Shown here: in pieces, positions 6,093-12,511 of the stretch | How positions within the stretch are numbered: the first letter of the stretch is position 1 | How the letters are laid out: each line of letters starts with the position of its first letter | Assembly (NCBI GenBank): GCA_024232355.1 | Contig: JAAEPW010000833.1 | Span: 1 to 13,301 of the forward strand | Direction: 5' to 3' | DNA: 13,301 nucleotides | From: Chloroflexota bacterium | GTDB taxonomy: Bacteria; Chloroflexota; Anaerolineae; B4-G1 | The notes under the pieces: model-generated | Told to the model about the DNA's origin: nothing | The model's input: only the letters and a program-made list of their open reading frames with translations | The model's database searches: none | Position numbers and translations under genes: made by a program

Positions 6093-7385
6093 TCATTGAT
6101 TTGTTGAGACGCCGTTCGTCGGAACGTACCATCCAACTGTACGATTTGAGGGCCTGAGATACTGTTGCGCCACGCGCTGTACATCTTGCACGGTGACGGC
6201 GCTGAGGTTGGTGATGTAATTCTCAAACCAGACGTAATCGGCCACGATCTCACTAAAGCCGATCCAGTATGCCTGCCCAGTGATCGATTCGCTGGAATAG
6301 GCGAATTGGGCTTTGGCTTGTTTGATCGCCTTTTTCAATTCTTCAGGTGTGATCGGCTCGGCGGCCAGACGCACCAACTCGGCATCCAGCGTTTCTTCAA
6401 CCTCGGCTGGTGTATGCCCACCACGCACGACAGCCGAGAAATTATAGACATGGGGATCAACGGTTGGGAACAAAGAGCCGGATATAGCTGCAGCCAATTC
6501 CGTCGCCACCAGCGCCTTGTAGAGGCGACTGCTTTTGTTGGTCAGGCCTCCGCCCAAGAGTGTCCCGCTAGCCCCGGTGAGGGCAGCGACGAGCGCGGTT
6601 AGGGCGAAAAAGTCAGGCTCGTGGATAGAAGGCGCACGAAAAGCCATTTGCAGGTACGTGACGTTCCCATCTCCCTCTCGAATCACCCGCCGCTCACCTT
6701 TTTGCGGCGGCTCGACGGCGTTCATCGGAGGGATATCCGGGCCATCTGGAATAGCGCCAAAGTACTTTTCAACCGTCTGTAGCATCTCGTCGGTATCAAA
6801 GTCGCCCACGGCGATGGCGATGGCGTTGCGAGGGGTGTAGTGAGTGCGATAATGGGCATAGAGTTGATCGCGCGTCATCGTTTCCAGGTCACACATATGA
6901 CCGATGGTGTCGGTGCCATAAGGGTGCACACGGAAAGCGGTGGCCATCAACTCTTCGTTGAGCAAGAATTCGGGATTGTTCTCGGATCCTTGTCGCTCGC
7001 TAATGATGACGCTGCGCTCGGAGGCGATCTCGTCGGGGTCAAAAAGCGAGTTGTCCATACGATCGGCCTCAATTTCCAAAGCCAGCTCAATGCGGTCGGC
7101 GGGCAGCGTGGCAAAATAGGTGGTAAAATCGTACCACGTCATACCGTTGAACACGCCGCCCTCGCGCGCGATGGCTTTGTCTACCGTGCCCTTGGGGAAC
7201 TTTGGTGTTCCTTTAAAGAGCATGTGCTCGACCCAGTGCGAAATACCCGTGATACCCAAATGCTCGTTGCGGCTTCCCACCTGGTACCAGACCCAAAAGC
7301 TGGCCACCGGCGCAGTGTGTGCCTCTTTGACCAGCACAGTCAATCCGTTGGATAGTTGTGTTTTGGTGACTTTATTTTTGGTCAT
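6093..7385 (-). CDS. M16B zinc metallopeptidase, catalytic subunit
   Basis: The 430-residue product is an active-type M16 peptidase. The inverted zinc motif HWVEH is at residues 50-54 (His50, Glu53, His54) and the third ligand is probably Glu130 in IISERQG, 76 residues later, as the family expects. It is followed by a typical PYGTDTIGHM segment and by the second half-domain with GGGLTNKSSRLYKALV. At the positions where family members carry the substrate-contacting Arg and Tyr this protein has Val and Ala, so it appears to need the partner encoded just downstream. Start ATG 7385 has a good ribosome-binding site (ATAGGAGA). No signal peptide is visible, so it likely acts on peptides in the cytoplasm. 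A hairpin lies in its 5' untranslated region. Its stop overlaps an ATG of the next gene as ATGA. Confidence 0.92.
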   Translation of the reverse strand: MTKNKVTKTQLSNGLTVLVKEAHTAPVASFWVWYQVGSRNEHLGITGISHWVEHMLFKGTPKFPKGTVDKAIAREGGVFNGMTWYDFTTYFATLPADRIELALEIEADRMDNSLFDPDEIASERSVIISERQGSENNPEFLLNEELMATAFRVHPYGTDTIGHMCDLETMTRDQLYAHYRTHYTPRNAIAIAVGDFDTDEMLQTVEKYFGAIPDGPDIPPMNAVEPPQKGERRVIREGDGNVTYLQMAFRAPSIHEPDFFALTALVAALTGASGTLLGGGLTNKSSRLYKALVATELAAAISGSLFPTVDPHVYNFSAVVRGGHTPAEVEETLDAELVRLAAEPITPEELKKAIKQAKAQFAYSSESITGQAYWIGFSEIVADYVWFENYITNLSAVTVQDVQRVAQQYLRPSNRTVGWYVPTNGVSTNQ

Positions 7386-7401
7386 TCTGTCTCCTATCTT
7401 G

Positions 7402-7424
7402 ATCGCCGCGTTGAACGCGGCGAT
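7402..7424 (-). promoter_or_regulatory. 5' UTR hairpin directly before the M16 ribosome-binding site
   Basis: A perfect 10-bp stem (ATCGCCGCGT with its complement, 3-nt loop) ends 5 nt before the AUAGGAG ribosome-binding site of the M16 catalytic subunit gene. CCU just 5' of the stem could also pair with AGG of the ribosome-binding site across a bulge. No T-run follows, so it is not a terminator. It may stabilise mRNA or tune translation. Confidence 0.5.
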
Positions 7425-7476
7425 AGGTAAATTCCGTATAGTTCATCGTCGTGGAAGCAATGATACCATAATTGGT

Positions 7477-7490
7477 GGTTTGTACAAACC
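7477..7490. promoter_or_regulatory. 14-bp perfect palindrome, candidate operator
   Basis: GGTTTGTACAAACC is a perfect palindrome without a loop, as expected of a site for a dimeric DNA-binding protein. It lies in the intergenic region between the minus-strand M16 gene (start 7385) and the plus-strand marR promoter (7641), about 90 bp upstream of the M16 start codon, so it is better placed to control the M16-acpS operon. Its protein partner is unknown. Confidence 0.5.
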
Positions 7491-7640
7491 GTAATAGCCG
7501 ATTACGTTTAATTAAGAGTTCTGCACAAAAAATTAGAGCAAGAATACTTATTTATGTCAAGTTCTCACTAGTTTTTATAAAGTTTTCAGGGCCAAATCCA
7601 GCAATTCGATGGGCTACTAGAAAATCTGCTATTCTCTCAT

Positions 7641-7669
7641 TTGACAAAATTAGTTGTATATGCTATTAT
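7641..7669 (+). promoter_or_regulatory. Sigma-70-type promoter of the marR operon
   Basis: A consensus -35 box TTGACA (7641-7646) is separated by exactly 17 bp from TATTAT (7664-7669), one base off the consensus -10. Transcription should start near 7676, giving a leader of about 35 nt before the MarR start at 7713. The surrounding 7498-7640 is AT-rich and has no gene. Confidence 0.85.
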
Positions 7670-7683
7670 TGTATATACTACTA
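7651..7683 (+). promoter_or_regulatory. 33-bp imperfect palindrome overlapping the -10 box, predicted MarR operator
   Basis: The sequence is symmetric around base 7667: 13 of 16 base pairs match between the arms, with mismatches only at 7655/7679, 7662/7672 and 7664/7670. The core half-site is GTATAT. The palindrome covers the -10 box and the expected transcription start, so a bound dimer would block RNA polymerase. MarR repressors usually regulate their own promoter through such sites, so autoregulation is a strong inference. Confidence 0.8.
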
Positions 7684-7712
7684 TGGGCACTACATCTAAT
7701 CGGAGGCCGGTT

Positions 7713-8174
7713 ATGGAAGATTTCAACATTGATCAAGGTTTAGGATATATTGTCGCAAAAACCAATTGGTATATGAAAACCTACTTTACGAAAATGATCC
7801 GAGACAATAGCTTGAACGTGACCCCGGAACAATGGGCTGTTTTGAATGCCCTCGATCGGCACCCCAGGGTATCACAAACACAACTCGCCCAAATAAGTCT
7901 CAAAGATAAAACAACCGTAACCAGGATATTGGACGTCCTCGAAAGGAACGGTTACATCCAACGAAACAGGGATGAACACGACCGGCGAATGTATCGCATT
8001 AGTCTCACAAAGGAGGGCAAAAATGTTTTAGAACAGTTGATTCCCATTGCCGATGGGGCAAATCAAGTGTGCGGCAAAGATCTTGAAAAAGATGAATTGC
8101 ATCAATTAACTCGATCATTAAATACAGTCTGCCAGACTATTGAAAAACTATTATCCGAAATTGGAGGCAAATAA
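7713..8174 (+). CDS. MarR-family transcriptional regulator
   Basis: The 153-residue product has the MarR layout: N-terminal dimer helices (YIVAKTNWYMKTYFTKMIR), then a winged helix-turn-helix at about residues 37-105. VSQTQLAQISLKDKTTVTRIL is the helix-turn-helix, and LERNGYIQRNRDEHDRRMYRISLT is the end of the recognition helix and the wing with its conserved D..D.R pattern. A C-terminal dimerisation helix follows. MarR proteins are dimeric repressors that usually leave DNA when they bind a phenolic or other small ligand, or when cysteines are oxidised; two Cys lie in the C-terminal part. The start at ATG 7713 has GGAGG 6 nt upstream. An in-frame TTG at 7641 is part of the -35 box and cannot be the start. 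The gene is AT-richer than the glycosyltransferase genes downstream. It ends 1 nt before the next gene. Confidence 0.93.
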   Translation: MEDFNIDQGLGYIVAKTNWYMKTYFTKMIRDNSLNVTPEQWAVLNALDRHPRVSQTQLAQISLKDKTTVTRILDVLERNGYIQRNRDEHDRRMYRISLTKEGKNVLEQLIPIADGANQVCGKDLEKDELHQLTRSLNTVCQTIEKLLSEIGGK

Positions 8175-8175
8175 A

Positions 8176-8454
8176 ATGGCAAAAGATCCAGGAATGGGAT
8201 ACAAAGTAGTGGCCACCATTACCAGTGCAAAGGGACATTGTAATGCTGGCCATGCAGAGGGGGATACCTTTGACATAAGCTGTCATAATCCTGATGGAAT
8301 GTGTGGATTTTGCTATCATCACATCTTTCCCACCCTATCAACATTCCAATTTGGCGGGAGTTTTCCATGGTGGCAAGGTGACACCATTCAAGTTCAATGC
8401 CCAGACCCCTATAATTTGGTAACATTGACGCTAACAAGATCGAAAAGAGCATAG
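8176..8454 (+). CDS. TIGR04076 family small Cys/His-rich protein
   Basis: The 92-residue product fits the TIGR04076 family, a set of small proteins of unknown function. Recognisable features are HCNAGHAEGD (residues 21-30), PDGMCGFCYHHIFP (39-52), FGGSFPW (59-65) and VQCPDP (73-78). Five cysteines (22, 36, 43, 46, 75) and several histidines suggest metal binding or redox chemistry, but no activity is established and I do not assign one. The ATG at 8176 has GGAGG 8 nt upstream and follows the MarR stop by one base, so the two genes are one transcription unit. A MarR regulator immediately before such a protein suggests that it answers the same chemical signal. Its TAG overlaps the GTG start of the next gene by one base. 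Confidence 0.85.
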   Translation: MAKDPGMGYKVVATITSAKGHCNAGHAEGDTFDISCHNPDGMCGFCYHHIFPTLSTFQFGGSFPWWQGDTIQVQCPDPYNLVTLTLTRSKRA

Positions 8455-9154
8455 TGTATGATTCGCCAGTTACCGTAATCATCCCAGCACTGAACGAGGA
8501 GGAAAGCATCGGCCAGGTGCTGGCAGAAATCCTCGCCAGTGTGGCTGCTGAGGTCATCGTCGTGGACGGTGGTTCCAGCGATGGCACGGTAAAGATCGCT
8601 CGGGATAGCGCGGTGCGCGAGTGATCCGCGAACTCGAACACGGATATGGCCGGGCCTGCGCTGTGGGTGTTGATGCTACTCGAGGCGACATCCTCCTGTT
8701 CCTTGATGCCGACGGCGCGGACAATCCCGCCCAGATACCCACCCTGCTGGCCCCGCTTCTGACCGGGCAGGCAGACATGGTGCTCGGCTCGCGCTTGGCG
8801 GGGGCAATGACGCCAGGTGCTATGCCCTGGCATCAAAAATTTGGCAATCGGCTGGCCCCTTGGCTCATCCGCCACCTGTATGGTCTGCGCCTGACCGACC
8901 TCAGCCCGTTTCGGGCGGTCAGACGCAGATTGCTACTCGAGTTGGGGATGGAAGAGATGACCTACGGGTGGCCGACAGAGATGATCGTCAAAGCGGCCAA
9001 GCGGGGTTGGCGAGTGGTTGAGGTGCCCGTGCGTTATCGCCCTCGGATGGGAGGGCGCTCCAAGATCAGCGGTACCGTACGAGGGACAGTGTTGGTGGCG
9101 TATTACATCCTGTGGACGATTCTGCGTCACGCGAAACGTGAAAACATTGGGTAG
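8454..9154 (+). pseudogene. GT2 family glycosyltransferase (polyprenyl-phosphate sugar synthase-like), frameshifted
   Basis: Two frames together give one GT2 enzyme similar to dolichyl/polyprenyl-phosphate mannosyl- or glucosyltransferases, which move sugar from a nucleotide-sugar to a lipid phosphate at the inner membrane face. Frame 1 from GTG 8454 reads VIIPALNEEESIG and VIVVDGGSSDGT up to residue 52 (..ARDS), then stops at TGA 8622. Removing two bases (GC, about 8610-8611) joins it to GARVIRELEHGYGRA, LLFLDADGADNP (metal-binding Asp-x-Asp), MVLGSRLAG, TDLSPFRAVRR and YRPRMGGRSKISGT, ending at TAG 9152-9154. Both halves are well conserved, so the break is recent or a sequencing error. There is no C-terminal membrane domain. 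A fragment starting at GTG 8621 would lack the nucleotide-binding half. The gene overlaps its upstream neighbour by one base and precedes the next by 4 nt. Confidence 0.85.
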
Positions 9155-9158
9155 AGAA

Positions 9159-9830
9159 ATGACGGAACCAGTTCTGGTCATAATGGCCAAGCGACCGGCT
9201 GTGGGCCAGACCAAGACACGGCTTTGCCCACCCTTGACACTTGACCAAGCGGCCGCGCTCTACGAGGCCTTGCTCCAAGACACGATCGAACTGGTGGCTG
9301 GCCTGGACAGTGTTCAGTTGGCAATCGCCGTCACGCCACCCGAGGCGGTTGATAGTTTTCGACGCATCAGTCCGCCAGGTACAATTCTGCTGCCTGTCGC
9401 TGGCAAGGATATCGGCGACTGTTTGAACCAGGTGCTGAATTGTTTGCTGGCATCTGGTCATTCTCAGGCCATCGCCCTCAACTCTGATGGCCCAACACTG
9501 CCACCCACTTGTATGCAGCAGGCCGTTGCCCAGCTGGACGATGCGGACGTTGTCCTGGGGCCAAGCGAGGATGGTGGCTACTATCTGATTGGATTGAAAC
9601 AACCCCAGCCCGAGTTGTTCCAGGGCATCGAGTGGAGCACCGAGCGGGTGACTGCCCAGACGTTGGACAGGGCCAAGGCGCTGGGGCTGAACGTCGCTCT
9701 GTTGCCATCATGGTATGACGTGGACACAGCCACTGATCTCGACCGCCTGCGGGCCGAGGTGGTGAATCTACCAGCCAACACGTTGATCCACACGCGGCGC
9801 TTTTTCCAGTCAAATCGCTTGATCGAGTAG
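9159..9830 (+). CDS. TIGR04282 (DUF2064) family glycosyltransferase
   Basis: The 223-residue product has the TIGR04282/DUF2064 pattern, a GT-A-type nucleotidyl or glycosyl transferase family often found near other glycosyltransferases. It shows the nucleotide-binding segment AKRPAVGQTKTRLCPPL (10-26), NSDGPTLP (108-115), DADVVLGPSEDGGYYLIGL (about 128-146), the WSTERV segment (159-164) and YDVDTATDL (186-194). Family names link it to arsenosugar biosynthesis, but no arsenic genes are seen here, so that role should not be carried over. The ATG at 9159 is chosen because it starts just before the conserved first strand and lies 4 nt after the GT2 stop; the open frame extends to 9018 but that part overlaps the GT2 gene and does not look like this family. 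The ribosome-binding site is weak, which suggests translational coupling. Cytoplasmic. Confidence 0.88.
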   Translation: MTEPVLVIMAKRPAVGQTKTRLCPPLTLDQAAALYEALLQDTIELVAGLDSVQLAIAVTPPEAVDSFRRISPPGTILLPVAGKDIGDCLNQVLNCLLASGHSQAIALNSDGPTLPPTCMQQAVAQLDDADVVLGPSEDGGYYLIGLKQPQPELFQGIEWSTERVTAQTLDRAKALGLNVALLPSWYDVDTATDLDRLRAEVVNLPANTLIHTRRFFQSNRLIE

Positions 9831-9837
9831 CCGTCAA

Positions 9838-11349
9838 ATGGATCGGAAACGCAAGACTTTGGTTGTCGTTGCTCTGTCGTTGGCCGTCGCCGGAGTGGCA
9901 CGCCTACTCTATGCCAATTGGGCCGTGACCGATTTTTGGGGCGACGCTTACCATCACTGGCTTATCATCCGCTTGACTCTGTCAAATAGCTGGACGTACA
10001 CCGACTACAAGGGCCTGGAGACGGTCTGGCTGCCGGGCTATCATTATTTGATTTCTGTGGTGATGGCGGCTTGGGGACGCTTTGATCTAGCACCCGCGCA
10101 CCTGACCAACCTGGTATTGGGCACCCTGGCCTGTGGGTTGGTGGCCCGACTGGTAACCGACATCACCCACGACTGGCGCGCCGGGCTGGGCGCTGGCCTT
10201 ACCCTGGCGCTCTTGCCCTGGCACATCGCCTACAGTGTCATCAATATGCCAGAGGTACTGGCCGGTGTGCTGTTGGTGCTCATTCTGCTGGCTGCGCGTC
10301 GCCCCCACACCGGGTGGCTGATGGGCCTGGCGTTCGTGGGCGCCCTGACCCGACACGAATTGACACTCTTGCTGGCGCTCGTCGCTTTTTGGTTGGGCTG
10401 GCGACGTCAGTGGCATGCTATGCTCGGCGTGGTGGTGGGAGCGGCGATAGGTTTGGGGCTTTGGTCAATTTGGTCGTGGTACGTCACTGGCGAACCTCTG
10501 GCCTGGTTGACCCGCTACCGGGCGGCCACAGCATGGGATGCCCACTTTTGGACCGAGGCTGGTGTTCGCCTGGCCAATCTGGCTACCTTGGGGAAAACTG
10601 TATTGGGTGCTTTCCCGCCCGCGGGGATGATTGGGCCGGTCGTCGTCGCAAGCGCCCTCCATCGCCGGTGGCGTCGCCGGATGCCGGTCGAGGGATGGTT
10701 GCTGATGGCGTTGGTTGGCAGTCATTGGCTTGTCCTGGGCCTGGGATTTGTGACCAGACACCTTCCCACTGCCAATCCACGGTACGTACTGGTGAGTTTG
10801 CCGGCATTGGTAGGCGCAGGAGTCATAGCCATTGCCGCAGTTCCCCACCGCCGCACGCGTGTGGCTTTGGCCGGGCTGCACGCAGTATTTTTGATCCTGG
10901 CGCTGGGCCACCAACTCCCCACCTTTCCAGACAAAGCTTACGTGATTGCTCCCGAAAAGGCCGTTGGCGAATACCTGGGCACTGTTGCACCGGTCGAGGG
11001 TAATTTTTGGGTAGACGCGCCGACAACCATTTACTACAGTCAATTGCAGCCAGAGCGATTCTTCTCGTCCGACCGATTGCTACCTGATGAGAATGAGGCA
11101 CGTTCGGTGAATAACGCTCCCCGCGCGGCCCTGAACGCTATCGCTGCTCATAATATCCGCTTTGTGATGTGGGAAGACGTGCCCTATACCTTTGTCCAAC
11201 ACGTGTGGCCTCAAATGGCCAACGGACAGGCCTTTGAACAAGATAACTATCGCTTTGAGCCGGTGTTTCGCTACACGGGCTGGGAGTTGGATTACGGTGC
11301 TCGTCCCACGATTCTCTGGCAGGTTGAATTGATCATTGATCAAAAGTAA
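9838..11349 (+). CDS. Polytopic GT-C membrane glycosyltransferase (GT39/PMT_2-like)
   Basis: The 503-residue protein is an integral membrane glycosyltransferase of the GT-C fold. A first helix (about residues 7-26) is followed by an outward loop with the acidic motif WGDAYHHW (34-41), which corresponds to the catalytic Asp region of PMT/ArnT-like enzymes. About ten hydrophobic segments follow, including LLVLILLAA, LTLLLALVAFWLGW and VLGVVVGAAIGLGLW-like stretches. A soluble C-terminal domain of about 130 residues (from around 370) completes it. Such enzymes take sugar from a polyprenyl phosphate and place it on a lipid or protein on the outside. The GT2 gene upstream could supply that donor. 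The start is ATG 9838, 7 nt after the previous stop, without a clear ribosome-binding site. The exact acceptor and sugar cannot be told from sequence. Confidence 0.85.
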   Translation: MDRKRKTLVVVALSLAVAGVARLLYANWAVTDFWGDAYHHWLIIRLTLSNSWTYTDYKGLETVWLPGYHYLISVVMAAWGRFDLAPAHLTNLVLGTLACGLVARLVTDITHDWRAGLGAGLTLALLPWHIAYSVINMPEVLAGVLLVLILLAARRPHTGWLMGLAFVGALTRHELTLLLALVAFWLGWRRQWHAMLGVVVGAAIGLGLWSIWSWYVTGEPLAWLTRYRAATAWDAHFWTEAGVRLANLATLGKTVLGAFPPAGMIGPVVVASALHRRWRRRMPVEGWLLMALVGSHWLVLGLGFVTRHLPTANPRYVLVSLPALVGAGVIAIAAVPHRRTRVALAGLHAVFLILALGHQLPTFPDKAYVIAPEKAVGEYLGTVAPVEGNFWVDAPTTIYYSQLQPERFFSSDRLLPDENEARSVNNAPRAALNAIAAHNIRFVMWEDVPYTFVQHVWPQMANGQAFEQDNYRFEPVFRYTGWELDYGARPTILWQVELIIDQK

Positions 11350-11419
11350 GAAATCTAGTCGTCTGGTCGTCAATATATATAATAGATGTTACCATAGTTG
11401 ATCGTCCAAGGAGGGGACT
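11350..11419 (+). promoter_or_regulatory. Candidate promoter of the radical SAM gene
   Basis: A perfect TATAAT (11378-11383) lies in a short AT-rich stretch 36 nt before the start codon. The -35 region is weak (about 11355-11360). A 15-bp palindrome TTGATCA T TGATCAA (11329-11343) overlaps the last codons of the gene upstream and could be an operator, although it also codes for conserved-looking residues. AAGGAGGGG at 11408-11416 is an exceptionally strong ribosome-binding site. Confidence 0.5.
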
Positions 11420-12238
11420 ATGACTCTTTGTAAAGAAGAATCGCAAGACGCTTGTGAGCCATTCGCTTTGTCGCGCAATCTGTGGCTCTATACCAACTTT
11501 GATTGTAATCTCAGATGCTCTTATTGTGTAACTGAATCCACACCAACATCTCCTCGCCTGGCGTTGAGTCTGGCTCACGTCCGTCAATTGGTGGACCAAG
11601 CCACAGCGCTTGGTTTTTGCGACATCTTTTTCACCGGAGGAGAGCCGTTCATGCTGAAAGAAATTTACGAGATGCTGGCATATTCATCGGCACGGGTAAG
11701 GACTACGGTTCTGACCAACGCCACGCTCCTGGTCGGAAAGCGACTGGATCAACTGTGCGCCGTAGCCAACGATAATCTGCGGGTCCAAGTCAGCCTGGAT
11801 GGTGGTCGCCCGGAGGAACATGATGCCTACCGGGGCCAGGGAACGTGGGAAAAGACGATCGCCGGTATCAGGCAGCTATTGGCGCGGGGGATACACGTCT
11901 GTATCAGCACAACTGAAACCCCGGCGAACTCGGCTCATTTGGATGAATTGCGCGTGTTCCGACGCGAGTTGGGGATATCCGACCAAGATCATTTTGTGCG
12001 CCCCTTGGCAAAGCATGGTTTTTCACAGGACGGACTTGATGTAAGAAGAGAGAGCCTGGAGCCAGAAGTGACTATCACGGCAGAGGGGGTCTATTGGCAT
12101 CCTCTCTCCTTCCCTGGGGACGCAGATATGTGGGTGAGGGAAGAGATTTTCCCATTGGCAGATGTGGTTACTTGCATCGAGCAGGAACTCGGGGGCAAGG
12201 ACGGGGCAGGCAAAACGCCACGGACCGAATTTACCTGA
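11420..12238 (+). CDS. Radical SAM protein without SPASM-type tail
   Basis: The 272-residue product carries the radical SAM signature CNLRCSYC (Cys29, Cys33, Cys36), which holds a [4Fe-4S] cluster that cleaves S-adenosylmethionine. It also has the GGEP motif (73-76), the TNATLL strand (99-104) and VSLDGG (124-129). It resembles the peptide-modifying and heme-pathway radical SAM group in this core. The C-terminal part (SLEPEVTITAEGVYWHPLSF, then MWVREEIFPLADVV) contains only one Cys (252), so no SPASM or Twitch auxiliary cluster is visible. Its substrate is unknown. It has its own promoter-like region and a very strong ribosome-binding site (AAGGAGGGG, 11408-11416), so it is probably a separate unit from the glycosyltransferase operon 70 nt upstream. 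No short precursor peptide gene is obvious beside it. Full length is plausible. Confidence 0.88.
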   Translation: MTLCKEESQDACEPFALSRNLWLYTNFDCNLRCSYCVTESTPTSPRLALSLAHVRQLVDQATALGFCDIFFTGGEPFMLKEIYEMLAYSSARVRTTVLTNATLLVGKRLDQLCAVANDNLRVQVSLDGGRPEEHDAYRGQGTWEKTIAGIRQLLARGIHVCISTTETPANSAHLDELRVFRRELGISDQDHFVRPLAKHGFSQDGLDVRRESLEPEVTITAEGVYWHPLSFPGDADMWVREEIFPLADVVTCIEQELGGKDGAGKTPRTEFT

Positions 12239-12374
12239 GGAAAGGGAACAGACTCCCGGGTAGAGTCACAAGACATTGTCCTGACAGTGTGGCTATCCAG
12301 CAAACCAGCCCATGCCACCACTCAAGTATAGATCCTACAAGAATGGTCGCTGCTGGCTATCCAGTTTGAACAAC

Positions 12375-12410
12375 AACAAAGCCCTGACGCAATAACGTCA
12401 GGGCTTTGTT
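12375..12410. terminator. Bidirectional hairpin terminator between convergent genes
   Basis: A perfect 15-bp stem (AACAAAGCCCTGACG with its complement) has the 6-nt loop CAATAA. A/T-rich stem ends (AACAAAG and CTTTGTT) give a U-rich right arm in both directions. It lies between the end of the radical SAM gene (+) and the end of the surface protein gene (-), so it can serve both. The core CAATAACGT also occurs in the hairpin at 1112-1143. Confidence 0.75.
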
Positions 12411-12453
12411 GCCATGTTTCCAGTCACGCTACGAGTCGATGATACAGATACTG

Positions 12454-12511
12454 AGAACGAGCCCCCGACTCGTTCTTTGGATAAGAACACTACAGACAAG
12501 TCGGGGACTCG
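12454..12511. repeat. Nested inverted repeats next to the surface-protein gene end
   Basis: AGAACGAG (12454-12461) pairs with CTCGTTCT (12469-12476) around a 7-nt loop. A larger imperfect arm pair (12458-12470 with 12499-12511, one mismatch in 13) encloses it and competes with it. A third small hairpin (GTTCTT, 5-nt loop, AAGAAC) sits inside. The region lies 13 bp downstream of the stop of the minus-strand gene. It could be a 3' processing element or a member of a dispersed repeat family. Confidence 0.5.

Noticed and set aside
6076..6132. Starts at 6132 or 6096 for the second M16 subunit
   Set aside because: The 6132 start has no ribosome-binding site and overlaps the upstream gene by 40 nt. 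The ATGA overlap at 6096 is possible, but GGAG fits ATG 6075 best.
6840..7355. Long plus-strand open frames antisense to the M16 genes (also 6165-6602 and 7120-7494)
   Set aside because: They mirror a strongly supported minus-strand gene, show no family motif and have no ribosome-binding site.
7641..7712. Upstream TTG start for MarR (177 residues)
   Set aside because: The TTG is the -35 box, and the ATG at 7713 has an ideal ribosome-binding site and matches family length.
8600..8624. Programmed ribosomal frameshift in the GT2 gene
   Set aside because: No slippery heptamer or poly-A/T run lies in the frame before the stop, and a downstream stimulatory structure is not evident.
9018..9158. 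Longer N-terminus for the TIGR04282 protein
   Set aside because: It overlaps the GT2 gene out of frame, and the family begins with the strand right after ATG 9159.
10314..11043. Open frames of 190-230 codons in other frames of the GT-C gene (plus 10314-11003, minus 10465-11043)
   Set aside because: GC-rich shadow frames; the 503-residue membrane protein explains the region fully.
9159..12238. Arsenosugar biosynthesis cluster
   Set aside because: TIGR04282 carries that name in some databases and a radical SAM gene is near, but no arsenic methyltransferase or resistance gene is present and the radical SAM protein lacks the ArsS-type layout.
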